Positions 8,791 through 17,808 of a stretch of DNA of 64,000 bases are shown here, piece by piece (the first letter of the stretch is position 1; every line of letters begins with the position of its first letter). The DNA lies in contig NZ_RBZW01000066.1 of the NCBI RefSeq assembly GCF_006543045.1, positions 1 through 64,000 of the forward strand, given 5' to 3'. The notes beneath the pieces were generated by a model. It did not search any database, was not told where the DNA came from, and saw only the letters and a program-made list of their open reading frames with translations. The position numbers were made by a program, and so were the translations under genes. This DNA is from Salinadaptatus halalkaliphilus. GTDB lineage: Archaea > Halobacteriota > Halobacteria > Halobacteriales > Natrialbaceae.

Positions 8791-10722
8791 TCATATGTCG
8801 ATCCACTCTGCTTCGGGCGCGTGGTCTTTGATGAACTGCTTGCGCGGTTCGACGGCGTCGCCCATCAGCACGGAGAACATCTTGTCCGCCGCGGCGGCGT
8901 CCTCGACCGTGATCTGTTTGAGGATGCGATTGTCGGGGTTCATCGTCGTCTCCCAGAGCTGTTCGGGGTTCATCTCGCCCAGTCCCTTGAATCGCTGAAC
9001 CTGCGATGGGTTGCCGTTGCACTTTTCGGCGACGATCTCGTCGCGCTCGGCATCGGTCATCGCGTCGTAGGTCTCGCCGCGATACCGGATGCGATAGAGC
9101 GGCGGCTGGGTCGCATAGACGTAGCCACCTTCCAGCAGCGGTCGCATGTGCCGGTAGAAGAAGGTTAGCATGAGCGTCCGTATGTGGGCGCCGTCGACGT
9201 CGGCGTCGGTCGCCATGATGATCTTCTTGTAGCGGATGTCCTCGATGTCGAACTCGTCACCGATCCCCGCGCCGATGGCGGTGATCATGTTCCGGATCTC
9301 GTCGTTCTCGAGGATGCGATCGAGGCGGTGTTTCTCGACGTTCAAAATCTTCCCCTTGATCGGCAGGACGGCCTGAAATTCGGGATTTCGGGCCTGTTTC
9401 GCGCTGCCGCCCGCGGAGTCACCCTCCGCGATGAACAGTTCGGCCTCGTCGGGGTCTTTGGTCTGGCAGTCGGCCAGTTTGCCCGGCAGCGAGGTCGACT
9501 CGAGCGCGGACTTGCGTCGGGTGAGCTCTTCGGCTTTCTGGGCGGCCATGCGGGCTTTGGCGGCCTCGACGGCCTTGGCGACGATGGCCTCGGCGGTGTC
9601 GGGGTGCTCCTCGAAGTAAGTGCCAAGCCCCTCGTGCATCGCGCTTTCGACGATCCCTCGTACTTCACTGTTGCCGAGTTTCGTCTTCGTCTGGCCCTCG
9701 AACTGGGGGTCGGGATGTTTGATCGAGATGACCGCGGTCAGTCCCTCGCGGATGTCCTCGCCCTTGAGGTTGTCCTCGAGATCCGAGAGAAGGCTATTTT
9801 CGTTGGCGTAGTCGTTGACCGTCCGGGTGAGGGCTGTCTTGAAGCCCGTCAGATGTGTCCCGCCCTCACGGGTGTTGATGTTGTTCGCGAAGGCGTGGAT
9901 CGAGCCCTGGAGTTCCTGGGTGGCCTGCATGGCCACTTCGACCTGGATGTTCTGGTCCTCGTCCTCGAAGTAGATGACATCCTCGTGCATCGCCGAGCGC
10001 GTCTCGTTCAAATACTCGACGAACTCGCGGATGCCGCCGTCGTACTCGTACGTCTCCGCGAGCGGGCCGTCGTCGCTAGCGTCTTCGCGTTCGTCCGAGA
10101 GCGTGATGCGAACACCGGAGTTGAGGAAGGCGAGTTCGCGAAGCCGGTTCGAGAGCGTCGAGAAGGAGAATTCGTCGGCCTCGAAGATACCGGTGTCTGG
10201 CCAGAAACGGATCGCCGTCCCCGTCTCCTCATCGGGTTTCATCTCGCGGACCTGCTCCATGTCGCCGACGGGTTCGCCGGCTTCAAAGGCGTGTTCGTAG
10301 ACGGCACCGTCGCGTTTGACCGTCGCCTCGAGTCGTTCGGAGAGAGCGTTGACGACGGAAACGCCGACGCCATGCAGCCCACCCGAGACCTGGTAGGACT
10401 TGTTATCGAACTTCCCGCCCGCGTGGAGGACAGTGAGGATCACCTCGAGGGCCGGGCGGTCGTACTCCTCGTGGGTGTCGACGGGGATGCCACGACCGTC
10501 GTCGGTAACGCTCACCGACCCGTCTCCGTGGATCGAGACGGTGATGTCGTCACAGTGACCAGCCAGTGCCTCGTCGATCGAGTTGTCCACCACCTCGTAG
10601 ACCAAGTGATGGAGTCCTCGAGAGTCGGTAGAGCCGATATACATCGCCGGCCGTTTTCGGACGGCCTCCAGGCCTTCGAGGACCTGAATTTGTCCGGCGC
10701 CGTACTCGCTTTCCTGGGACAT
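8791..10722 (-). CDS. gyrB: DNA gyrase subunit B
   Basis: 643 aa. The GHKL ATPase domain is at the N-terminus (VYEVVDNSIDEALAGHC, DDGRGIPVD, GGLHGVGVSVVNALS), then a transducer domain, then the TOPRIM domain (EGDSAGGSAKQARNPEFQA, ATDADVDGAHIRTL) that holds Mg for DNA cleavage, and the short C-terminal GyrA-binding tail (QRFKGLGEMNPEQLWETTM). It is the first gene of the gyrB-gyrA operon. The upstream 280-bp divergent space carries a partial hairpin element. Confidence 0.97.
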   Translation of the reverse strand: MSQESEYGAGQIQVLEGLEAVRKRPAMYIGSTDSRGLHHLVYEVVDNSIDEALAGHCDDITVSIHGDGSVSVTDDGRGIPVDTHEEYDRPALEVILTVLHAGGKFDNKSYQVSGGLHGVGVSVVNALSERLEATVKRDGAVYEHAFEAGEPVGDMEQVREMKPDEETGTAIRFWPDTGIFEADEFSFSTLSNRLRELAFLNSGVRITLSDEREDASDDGPLAETYEYDGGIREFVEYLNETRSAMHEDVIYFEDEDQNIQVEVAMQATQELQGSIHAFANNINTREGGTHLTGFKTALTRTVNDYANENSLLSDLEDNLKGEDIREGLTAVISIKHPDPQFEGQTKTKLGNSEVRGIVESAMHEGLGTYFEEHPDTAEAIVAKAVEAAKARMAAQKAEELTRRKSALESTSLPGKLADCQTKDPDEAELFIAEGDSAGGSAKQARNPEFQAVLPIKGKILNVEKHRLDRILENDEIRNMITAIGAGIGDEFDIEDIRYKKIIMATDADVDGAHIRTLMLTFFYRHMRPLLEGGYVYATQPPLYRIRYRGETYDAMTDAERDEIVAEKCNGNPSQVQRFKGLGEMNPEQLWETTMNPDNRILKQITVEDAAAADKMFSVLMGDAVEPRKQFIKDHAPEAEWIDI

Positions 10723-10871
10723 ACAAAACCTACTGTCGGGTAGTGGACGCCCACTAATAAAGCTTCACGTACGCGCGCGAGCGCGACCTATACCAGCCGC
10801 TCGCTCAATACTCACCCCAGCACAAACAAGGCGTTCAAATCCGTGATGGTGGCGGGAATCATTCGGACTCC

Positions 10872-10905
10872 TGATACGGCCCGCTGTAACTGTTTTCCGG
10901 AGCGA
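10872..10905 (+). repeat. Partial copy (left half) of the TGATACGG hairpin element
   Basis: TGATACGG followed by GCTGTAACTGTTTTCCGG aligns with the left arm of the intact copy at 11564, but no matching right arm follows. It lies between gyrB and the next gene and appears to be a decayed copy. Confidence 0.5.
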
Positions 10906-11005
10906 TGCTCGACCGCGTGAGATTCGTCCGTCGACTCGAGGCTACTGGCCTGCAACCTCGCGCACCGGACTCTTGCTCACGTGGACCCACCCTTCGCTGG
11001 AGACG

Positions 11006-11566
11006 ATGACGCGACCATCCTGGAACAGGGACGAACACGACCCAGAGGTGAAACACGACGCACGTGGCTACAGCGATGGGGAACCGACGGACCGGGATAC
11101 GATCGCGTCCGATCCGAACCCGAACCGACGCGGCAAGTGGCTCTCGGTCGGTATCGCCGCCCTCGGTGTCGTGACGATCGGCCAGACACTCGCCCTTGAG
11201 GTCGCGGCGAGCGCGTTCTGGAACGCCTTTTTGGTGGGTGGTGTACTCGTCCTCGCCGGCGGGTACAACTACTCTCGGCGCTCGAAGCAGGAACTCGGAA
11301 GCGCCGGTGTCGCGTCCCTGGCTGCCGTCGCCGGCCTGTGGCTCGTCGCGTCGCCGTTCGTGATCGGTCCCGGCGCTGGTCCGACCCTGATGGGAAACGA
11401 AAGCAGTGCCTGGCTCACGCTGACCGTCGGACTGCTCGCGCTCGGCTGTGGAAGCTACAGCGCCGCCATGATCCGGCGACGGCGCCTCGAGGCCAACGAC
11501 CGCCGTATGACCGATACCTCGCCACCGAGGGCTGTCCCCAATGGAGACGACGTTCGGCTCGATTGA
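11006..11566 (+). CDS. Haloarchaeal membrane protein with SPW-like repeat
   Basis: 186 aa from ATG (MTRPSWNRDEHDP); an upstream TTG would add 11 residues. The N-terminal 45 residues are polar. Four membrane segments follow: WLSVGIAALGVVTIG, AFLVGGVLVLAGGY, LAAVAGLWLVASPFVIG and WLTLTVGLLALGCG. LWLVASPFV resembles the SPW motif of small bacterial and archaeal membrane proteins, normally found twice, here once clearly. Function is unknown. Its stop codon TGA is the first three bases of a hairpin element. Confidence 0.6.
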   Translation: MTRPSWNRDEHDPEVKHDARGYSDGEPTDRDTIASDPNPNRRGKWLSVGIAALGVVTIGQTLALEVAASAFWNAFLVGGVLVLAGGYNYSRRSKQELGSAGVASLAAVAGLWLVASPFVIGPGAGPTLMGNESSAWLTLTVGLLALGCGSYSAAMIRRRRLEANDRRMTDTSPPRAVPNGDDVRLD

Positions 11567-11649
11567 TACGGATTACTGTAACGATTTACCGGCGCACCCG
11601 CCGCCCGGGTCGCGGGTGCGCCGGAAATGACTTACAGTAAACCGTATGA
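11564..11649. repeat. Hairpin element, intact copy 1
   Basis: 86 bp. The left end TGATACGGATTACTGTAACG and right end ACAGTAAACCGTATGA are imperfect inverted repeats; inside is a perfect GC stem CCGGCGCACCCGC / GCGGGTGCGCCGG with a short loop. The TGA at the left end is the stop codon of the preceding gene and the right arm contains the ATG of the antiporter gene. It belongs to a dispersed family with copies near 27.4, 37.9, 47.5, 53.8, 57.0 and 59.2 kb. Confidence 0.9.
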
Positions 11650-13744
11650 GTCCTCGATAGTTTCCGACCTCGAAATCCTGGCTTCGAGAGTATCACTGAC
11701 TCCACCGTTCGACGACCCCGTATTGGTCTTCGGGCTCGCGGTCGTCGTCTTTCTGGTTGCGCCGCTTCTCCTCCAGCGCTACCGCCTGCCGGGAATCGTC
11801 GGGATTATCCTCGTCGGCGCTGCGATCGGGCCGAACGGACTCGGCCTGCTCGAGCGCGGTGAGACGATCCAACTGTTGGGCGAGGTCGGACTGATCTACC
11901 TGCTGTTTTTGGCCGGCCTCGAGATCGACATCGCTCAGTTCGTCGCGTACAAAGATCGAAGCATCGTCTTCGGACTGCTCTCGTTCGTGATTCCGCAGGC
12001 GGTCGGGATGGCCGTCGGCGTCGCCCTCCTCGAATTGACGCTGCCGGCGGCGGCGCTGTTTGCGGCGATCTTCGCTTCCCACACGCTGCTTGCGTATCCG
12101 ATCGTCACTCGGCTGGGGATCGTCACGAACGAGGCGATGACGGCGACCATCGGGGGGACGATCCTGACCGATACGCTCGCCTTGCTCGTGCTCGCCATCG
12201 TCATCGCCGCCACCGAAGGAACACTCGATGCTGTCTTCTGGACCCGACTGGCGGTCGGGCTGGCCGTCTTTTTCGTCGGCGTCTGGCTCCTGGTTCCCCG
12301 GCTCGGTCGGTGGTTCTTTCGCCGGCACCACGAGGAGAGTTACGTCGAGTACCTGTTCGTGCTGGCCGTGTTGTTCACCTGTGCCTTTCTCGCCGAACTC
12401 GTCGGCGTCGAGCACATCATCGGCGCCTTCCTCGCCGGCCTGACGCTCAACCGACTGGTGCCCGAGACCGGGACGCTGATGAACCGCATCGAGTTCGTCG
12501 GCAACGCCCTGTTCATTCCGTTCTTCCTGCTGTCGGTCGGCATGCTCGTCGACGCGCGGGTCGTCCTCGAGGGAACCGAAACGCTCGTTCTCGCCACGGC
12601 GTTGCTCGTGATGGTCGTCGCGACGAAGTACGTCGCCGCGTGGGTCACCGGGCGGATGTACGGCTACTCCCACGAGGAAGTCGCCGGTATGTTTGGCCTG
12701 TCGGTCGGGCAGGCGGCGGCCGCGCTCGCGATCGTCCAGATCGGCTTCGACGCGGGCGTCCCCGGCTTCGGCCAGCACATGCTAAACGCCGTCGTCGTGA
12801 TGATTCTAGTCGTCAGCGTCCTCAGCCCCATCGCCGTCGAGCGAGCCGGTGCCGGGATCGTTCGCGCTCGAGCGCAGGCGCCATACGACCTCGCCGAGAC
12901 GACCCAGCGGCTTCTCGTCCCGGTGTCGCGGAACTCCTGTCACGCCGAGTCGCTGCTCGATCTCGCGGTGACGATTCGTGACCCGCGAGACGACGAGTCA
13001 ATTCATACGCTGTCGGTCGTGCAGCCGGACGGGATCGCCCAAACGGAGGCAAACGTCGTCGACGCGAGGGCGCGTCTCGAGGAGCTGTCGGCCTACGCGG
13101 CGAGCGCGGAGGTTTCGGTCCTCCCCCATACCCGCGTCAACCACAACGTCGCCTCGGAGATCGTCAACGCGACCATCGAACACCGCATCACCACGCTCGT
13201 CATCGGGTGGGACGGCGCTCGCTCGCGAACGCAGGCCGTCTACGGGCACGTCATCGACCAGGTGCTCGATCGAACGACCCAACTCGCACTCGTCGGTCGC
13301 GTCCGCGAGCCGCTAAACACCACGGGACGGATTCTGCTCGTGGTCCCACACGGCGTCGAACACAACGACGGGGTCGACGAGGCGGGTCACACCATCGGAC
13401 TCGTCGCAGACGGCGTCGACGCGCCGATCGAGGCGCTCGTCGTCGGCGCGTCCGATTCAATCGACCAGCACCACGAGAACTGGATCGAGGCTGCCGTTCC
13501 CGACGGGACGACGTCGGTCGAGACCGTCCCGGACTGGGAGGCGCTAGAGGACAGGCTCGAGGCGGCGTCTCGAGCCGACGACCTCGTCGTCTGTCTCAGC
13601 TCCCGCCGCGGCGATATCGGCTGGCAGCCCGACCTGCAGACGGTACCGAGCCGGATCGCGAGGCGGGCGGATGGTAATTTCGTCGTCGTCTACCCCGCAA
13701 CTGACGCGAAACCGGACGATCGGCAGTTCTTCCGGTTCACGTGA
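11627..13744 (+). CDS. Cation:proton antiporter (CPA2/Kef type) with C-terminal Usp-like domains
   Basis: 705 aa. Residues 30-410 carry 12-13 membrane segments of the Na+/H+ exchanger fold ([19 protein letters not shown] near the start, [23 protein letters not shown]). The remaining 290 residues are soluble and resemble one or two universal-stress-protein alpha/beta domains ([32 protein letters not shown]). It likely exchanges K+ or Na+ for H+, with the cytoplasmic domains sensing nucleotides. The first eight residues MTYSKPYE are encoded by the hairpin element; the only other in-frame start-like codon is a TTG at 11723, inside the first membrane segment. Confidence 0.85.
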   Translation: MTYSKPYESSIVSDLEILASRVSLTPPFDDPVLVFGLAVVVFLVAPLLLQRYRLPGIVGIILVGAAIGPNGLGLLERGETIQLLGEVGLIYLLFLAGLEIDIAQFVAYKDRSIVFGLLSFVIPQAVGMAVGVALLELTLPAAALFAAIFASHTLLAYPIVTRLGIVTNEAMTATIGGTILTDTLALLVLAIVIAATEGTLDAVFWTRLAVGLAVFFVGVWLLVPRLGRWFFRRHHEESYVEYLFVLAVLFTCAFLAELVGVEHIIGAFLAGLTLNRLVPETGTLMNRIEFVGNALFIPFFLLSVGMLVDARVVLEGTETLVLATALLVMVVATKYVAAWVTGRMYGYSHEEVAGMFGLSVGQAAAALAIVQIGFDAGVPGFGQHMLNAVVVMILVVSVLSPIAVERAGAGIVRARAQAPYDLAETTQRLLVPVSRNSCHAESLLDLAVTIRDPRDDESIHTLSVVQPDGIAQTEANVVDARARLEELSAYAASAEVSVLPHTRVNHNVASEIVNATIEHRITTLVIGWDGARSRTQAVYGHVIDQVLDRTTQLALVGRVREPLNTTGRILLVVPHGVEHNDGVDEAGHTIGLVADGVDAPIEALVVGASDSIDQHHENWIEAAVPDGTTSVETVPDWEALEDRLEAASRADDLVVCLSSRRGDIGWQPDLQTVPSRIARRADGNFVVVYPATDAKPDDRQFFRFT

Positions 13745-13791
13745 GGGAACGATCCCGTCCGGTTCGCGTGCAGTCAGGACCTCGAGCCGAC

Positions 13792-14052
13792 ATGCGACTG
13801 CGACGACACACGTATACCCCGTGGTACTCGTTCGTCGATATAGCAGAATTGGTGATGCTCGCCGTCGCCGCCGTCGTCGCTCTCCAGATCCCGCTGGCAA
13901 TTGTGGTCCACGTCGACGCCAAACGGCTCGGCCTCGCGAATCCCGCGATGTACGAACTCGGCATTCTGGTTCCCACGGCCGGACTCGCCGTCGCGTTCGT
14001 CTATTTTTCGCGTCGGCGTGAGCTGCCGCGGGCGGACGACGCGAGCGAATAA
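13792..14052 (+). CDS. Small two-TM membrane protein, haloarchaeal hypothetical
   Basis: 86 aa from ATG (MRLRRHTYTPWYSFVDI); a GTG at 13741 overlapping the antiporter stop (GTGA) would add 17 residues and couple translation. Two membrane segments, VMLAVAAVVALQIPLAIVV and LGILVPTAGLAVAFVYF, flank a short loop with VHVDAKRLGLANPAMYE, a phrase seen in small haloarchaeal membrane proteins. The position right after the antiporter suggests co-expression, perhaps as a small partner. No function is known. Confidence 0.6.
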   Translation: MRLRRHTYTPWYSFVDIAELVMLAVAAVVALQIPLAIVVHVDAKRLGLANPAMYELGILVPTAGLAVAFVYFSRRRELPRADDASE

Positions 14053-14071
14053 TGGGCCGCCGCCGGACAGA

Positions 14072-14824
14072 TTAGATCGCGGTCAGGACGATCATCACGG
14101 CGAGATAGAGCGCCACCGTGCCCGTCGCGAGCCGAATGCCGCGATGGTTGGTGAGAAACCGGATCGGCGTATCGTCGATCACTCGTTCCCGGACGCTCCG
14201 AGGTTCGCGACGGACCGAGACCGGCGGCGACGCGAACACGCTCGAGCGAACCGGCGCCTCCTGACGGCGGTCGGCGAGGGCTGCCGTCGACAGTCCGTGG
14301 TTGCTCGAGAGCGAGTCGAGGTGGCAGGCGGGCAGACACTCCAGAAGTAGCCCGGCACACGGCTCACAGAGGGTGAGGTGGTCGTACTCGGTGTCGGCGA
14401 CACTCGTCGACTCGGTCGCCGGGGGGACGTCGTTCCAGGCGACGAGGTCGCTCGGCTCGAACTCGTGACCGCAGCGACTGCACCACTGATCGTCGGGGGT
14501 TCGCATCCTGGCGACGGCCTCGGGTGCCTCTCGATTCGGAAAGAGTGGTGCTTCGTCGCGAACGTCGTCGAACGACCTGTTGGACTGGTGGATGACGCCG
14601 TGACAGGGGCGACACAGCGTCAGCAGGTTCTCGAGTTCGTCGGGACCCCCGGCGCCGCGAGGGACGACGTGGTGGGCCTGTAGGGTTCGATCGTCGGCCC
14701 CGCAGCGAGTACACGCGTAGCCATCGCGACGCAGGGTCGCGCGTCGCAGTTCGTCCCAGCCGTCGCCGTAGCCGCGGGAGTCGGCTCTCGCGTCGTCGAT
14801 TCCATCCTCGTCGCGGCGCCCCAT
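14072..14824 (-). CDS. HNH endonuclease-like protein with a second zinc site and C-terminal membrane anchor
   Basis: 250 aa from the ATG giving MGRRDEDGIDDARAD. Residues 25-80 form an HNH nuclease: CTRCG and CRPCH zinc pairs around LQAHHVVPRGAGG, with DELENLLTLC containing the Asn. A second zinc-ribbon-like pair follows (CSRCGHEF ... CEPCAG). The C-terminus holds one hydrophobic helix (ATGTVALYLAVMIVLTAI). HNH proteins cut DNA; a membrane-tethered version is unusual. No methyltransferase or toxin partner is next to it, so a restriction or defence role is not shown. It is convergent with the small membrane protein gene, 19 bp apart. Confidence 0.75.
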   Translation of the reverse strand: MGRRDEDGIDDARADSRGYGDGWDELRRATLRRDGYACTRCGADDRTLQAHHVVPRGAGGPDELENLLTLCRPCHGVIHQSNRSFDDVRDEAPLFPNREAPEAVARMRTPDDQWCSRCGHEFEPSDLVAWNDVPPATESTSVADTEYDHLTLCEPCAGLLLECLPACHLDSLSSNHGLSTAALADRRQEAPVRSSVFASPPVSVRREPRSVRERVIDDTPIRFLTNHRGIRLATGTVALYLAVMIVLTAI

Positions 14825-14914
14825 CGGTCGATACTGTGTGGGTGAGGCACAAATCTCCATCGGCGCGCTATCGACATTGCGTTTGCGCGGCCAAGGACTA
14901 CTGACAGATCGCCT

Positions 14915-15550
14915 GTGGCTGGTTGTGGTAAGCCATCAACGACAGTCCGCGGTGTCGTCTACAACGACTCCCACGACGTATCGATCGAAGCCATCGACGA
15001 TCCGGAACTCGAGGGGCCGAACGACGCAATCGTCGACGTGACGACGGCGGCGATCTGTGGCTCGGATCTCCACATGTACGAAGGCCGTGCTGGCGCCGAC
15101 GAGGGGATGGTCTTCGGCCACGAGATCATGGGCGAGATCGCCGCAGTCGGCGACGTGTCGAGCCGCTCGAGGCGGGCGACCGGGTCGTCCTGCCGTTCAA
15201 CGTCGCCTGCGGGTTCTGTGAGAACTGCGAGGAGGGCCACTACGGCTACTGCGAGAACGTTGCCGAAACGCCGGGCGGCGCCTACGGCTCCGTTCAGATG
15301 GGGCCGTATTAGGGCGGGCAGGCCGATCAGGTCCGGGTTCCCTTCGCCGATTTCAACGCCCTGAAACTCCTCGACGAGGGGCACGAAGACGACTTTATTA
15401 TGCTCGCCGACGTGTTTCCGACGGGTTGCCGGCACGGCCGAACCGAGCTTTCTGGTCTCTCACCGCGTCTCGCTCGAGGACGCACCGGAAATGTACGAGC
15501 GGTTCGACGAGCGCGAAGCCGGTGTCACGAAGGTATTGCTCAAGCCTTGA
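14915..15550 (+). pseudogene. Zinc-dependent alcohol dehydrogenase, decayed
   Basis: The N-terminal GroES-like domain is readable: VSIEAIDDPELEGPNDAIV, TTAAICGSDLHMYEG (catalytic Cys) and VFGHEIMGEIAAVG. At about 15156 one base is lost; the reading continues in the next frame as EAGDRVVLPFNVACGFCENC (structural zinc Cys cluster) and meets a TAG at 15310. After LADVFPTG at about 15427 the frame changes again and only the C-terminal end remains (SHRVSLEDAPEMYERFDERE), stopping at 15550. About 400 bp of the NAD-binding Rossmann domain are gone compared with the usual 350-residue enzyme. Frameshift, stop and deletion together exclude function. Confidence 0.85.
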
Positions 15551-15666
15551 ATTTATGATGTCAATTTACAATCGTGCGTGACTTCTGATTTCCTGCTGTT
15601 GGTTTGGGTACGAAATATAAAGTAGAAAATTTGATAACACGTCCGCGAGTCGTCCTCGCCACCGAG

Positions 15667-15879
15667 ATGGCGAATCGAGACGATGTCGATCGAGTTCTTG
15701 CGGGCTGTACCGACTGCGATTCTGTCTACGCGGCGCGAAAGTGGCCAGATGGTGACGTGCAACTCATCGGGCAGGAAGCCTGTGAATGCGGCTGTCGGGA
15801 GTTCGTCGTCGTCGGGGACAGCGACAGCACGGCCGACTCCCGTGAGCCAAACACCAGAAGCGAGACCAACGACGAGTAA
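15667..15879 (+). CDS. Small Cys-rich (zinc-ribbon-like) protein
   Basis: 70 aa from ATG (MANRDDVDRVLAGCTDC). A CTDC knuckle at residues 14-17 and CECGC about 30 residues later could bind one zinc ion; the tail is polar and disordered. A TATA-like AAATATAAAG at 15613-15622 lies upstream. Small zinc-finger proteins of this size are abundant in haloarchaea, and most have no assigned function. An in-frame upstream start would cross the promoter-like DNA and is less likely. Confidence 0.6.
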   Translation: MANRDDVDRVLAGCTDCDSVYAARKWPDGDVQLIGQEACECGCREFVVVGDSDSTADSREPNTRSETNDE

Positions 15880-15909
15880 CGAGACTGCTGATGCGGGCGT
15901 CTCTCGATC

Positions 15910-15950
15910 GTTGACATCCTCCTCCGCGTGAACGCGGAGGAATCCCGAGC
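15910..15950 (+). mobile_element. Solo right end of an IS200/IS605 (tnpB-type) element
   Basis: GTTGACATCCT precedes the perfect hairpin CCTCCGCGTGAACGCGGAGG (15921-15940), then AATCCCGAGC. From memory of haloarchaeal tnpB elements, this layout (GACATCCTCC-hairpin-AATCCC) marks the right end, 3' of tnpB. No tnpB lies next to it on this strand, so it is a remnant or a non-autonomous copy. Confidence 0.55.
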
Positions 15951-15963
15951 GGACGGAAATGAC

Positions 15964-16212
15964 TCACATTGATTGCTGGTAGCCACAGTGTGGACAGATC
16001 AGTTTTCCATCCGCCACCAGCAGGTAACTTCGATCGCACCGGTCACACGGGCAGCCGATCGTGATATCCGATTCCCGTGCGATCCCCTGCAGCGTGTTGT
16101 GCAATCGGCGCAGTTGGTGTTCGGTCGCCTCGAGACGACTGTTCAATTGCTCGAGTGGTCTGTCGGCCGGTCGCTGCTGTCGATCGCGTGGAAAGAGTCG
16201 ATTGGGATCCAT
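15964..16212 (-). CDS. Small coiled-coil plus zinc-ribbon protein
   Basis: 82 aa from ATG (MDPNRLFPRDRQQRP). Residues 20-48 form an amphipathic helix (LEQLNSRLEATEHQLRRLHN), probably a coiled coil. Residues 54-80 contain CPCDRCD ... LICPHCGYQ, two CxxC pairs of a zinc ribbon. Similar small proteins bind nucleic acid or partner proteins; nothing more can be said. It lies 70 bp downstream of gcvPB on the same strand. The solo IS end begins just beyond its stop. Confidence 0.6.
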   Translation of the reverse strand: MDPNRLFPRDRQQRPADRPLEQLNSRLEATEHQLRRLHNTLQGIARESDITIGCPCDRCDRSYLLVADGKLICPHCGYQQSM

Positions 16213-16281
16213 GCGCGTGGTACGCCAGCGACGACGAAAACACAACCGCCTCTCAGACGGCGCGACAGTCACGCCGGCGGG

Positions 16282-17808
16282 TCACTGTCCGGACGACTCC
16301 TCGAGGGCGTGCCACGAGAGGCGCGGGTTTCGAGCCGCGGTCGTCTGGTCGATCCGCCGAGCGGCCGTCCGCTCGGGGGCGTCGGCCAGTGTCTCGTCGT
16401 CCTCCTCCGCGACGGCGTTGAACGCGCCGGCGAGGCGATCGAGCGTCGCCTTGCTCTCGACCTCGGTGGGCTCGGTCATCAACGCCTCGGGGACGATCTC
16501 GGGCCACTTCGTCGTCGGCGGGTGGACGCCGTAGTCGAGCATTCGCTTGGCGACGTCGGCGGCGTCTTGTTCGCCTGCGCTGGCGACGAACTCGTGGTGG
16601 AACGGCTCGTAGGGCACCTCGTACTCGATCTGGCTCGCGAGGTAGTTCGCGTTGAGCACCGCCATCGCGCTTGCGTCCGTCAGTCCCGCATCGCCCAGCC
16701 GAGCGATATAGGCGAACGCCTTCAGGAGGACGAGCCAGTTGCCCTGATAGCCGTGGACCTTGCCGATGGTGTTGTCGGGATCGAACAGTTCGTAGGTTCG
16801 GCCGGCCGACGCCGCGTCGCTTTCGTCGTCGGCCCCCGCTTTCCGCACTCGAGGTGCGGGCAGGAAGGGCTCGAGATCCTCGACGACGCCGACCGGACCG
16901 GCGCCGGGCCCGCCGCCGCCGTGGGGCGTCGCGAACGTCTTGTGGACGTTATAGTGCATCACGTCGAAGCCCATATCGCCGGGGCGAGCGCGGCCGAGCA
17001 GGGCGTTCAAGTTCGCGCCGTCGTAGTAGAGCAAGCCGCCGACGTCGTGGACCATCTCGGCGATCACCTCGATATCGCGCTCGAACAGGCCGAGCGTGTT
17101 CGGGTTCGTCAGCATCAGCGCGGCCGTGTTCTCCGAAAGGGCGGCCTCGAGCGCGTCGAGGTCGACTCGGCCCGCGTCGTCGCTCGGCAGGGAGACGACA
17201 TCGTAGCCGCCCAGTGCCGCGGTGGCGAAGTTCGTCCCGTGGGCGCTCTCGGGAACGATCACCTCGTCGCGGTGGCCCTCGCCGTTGTATTCGTGATAGG
17301 CCGCAGCGACGCGGATGCCGACGAACTCGCCGGCAGCGCCCGCGGGCGGCTGCAGCGTCACGGCGTCCATGCCGCCGATGCGGCCGAGATAGTCCTGCAG
17401 GCGATAGAGCACCTCGAGTGTGCCCTGAATCGACCGTTCCGAGCGATCGGGGTGGACGGCAGCCGACGGGAACGCGGCGACGTCTTCCGTGAATTTCGGG
17501 TTGTACTTCATCGTACACGATCCCAGCGGATAGGGCCCACTGTCGATCCCGTAGATCATCTGGGAAAGGCGCGTGTAGTGACGTGCGAGTTCCGGCTCGG
17601 ACAGCGCCGGCAACTCGAGGGAATCGCGCGTGAGGTCGTCGGGAAGGGGCGAGTCGACGGCGGCGGTCTCACCTGCGGTTGCAGCGTCGTCCGCGTCGTT
17701 GCCGTTCCCGATCTCGACGCGCGTCAGATCCTTCTGGGACAGCAGCGGCTCGTACTGGCCGTCCTCGACGTAGCGGGCCTGATCGTACCGCACTCGGTCG
17801 TCGGTCAT
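16282..17808 (-). CDS. gcvPB: Glycine dehydrogenase (decarboxylating) subunit 2
   Basis: 508 aa. The pyridoxal-phosphate lysine is in [18 protein letters not shown], followed by the glycine-rich loop typical of P-protein C-terminal halves. [12 protein letters not shown] and [12 protein letters not shown] are further family signatures. With GcvPA it forms the heterotetrameric P-protein, which decarboxylates glycine and loads the aminomethyl group on lipoyl-GcvH. It overlaps gcvPA by four bases (ATGA), so the two are translationally coupled. GcvT and GcvH are encoded 23 kb away in this window. Confidence 0.95.
   Translation of the reverse strand: MTDDRVRYDQARYVEDGQYEPLLSQKDLTRVEIGNGNDADDAATAGETAAVDSPLPDDLTRDSLELPALSEPELARHYTRLSQMIYGIDSGPYPLGSCTMKYNPKFTEDVAAFPSAAVHPDRSERSIQGTLEVLYRLQDYLGRIGGMDAVTLQPPAGAAGEFVGIRVAAAYHEYNGEGHRDEVIVPESAHGTNFATAALGGYDVVSLPSDDAGRVDLDALEAALSENTAALMLTNPNTLGLFERDIEVIAEMVHDVGGLLYYDGANLNALLGRARPGDMGFDVMHYNVHKTFATPHGGGGPGAGPVGVVEDLEPFLPAPRVRKAGADDESDAASAGRTYELFDPDNTIGKVHGYQGNWLVLLKAFAYIARLGDAGLTDASAMAVLNANYLASQIEYEVPYEPFHHEFVASAGEQDAADVAKRMLDYGVHPPTTKWPEIVPEALMTEPTEVESKATLDRLAGAFNAVAEEDDETLADAPERTAARRIDQTTAARNPRLSWHALEESSGQ

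Noticed and set aside
9184-10743. 519-residue open frame antisense to gyrB
   Set aside because: High-GC shadow ORF; the minus strand encodes a complete GyrB with all motifs, and the antisense product matches no family I know.
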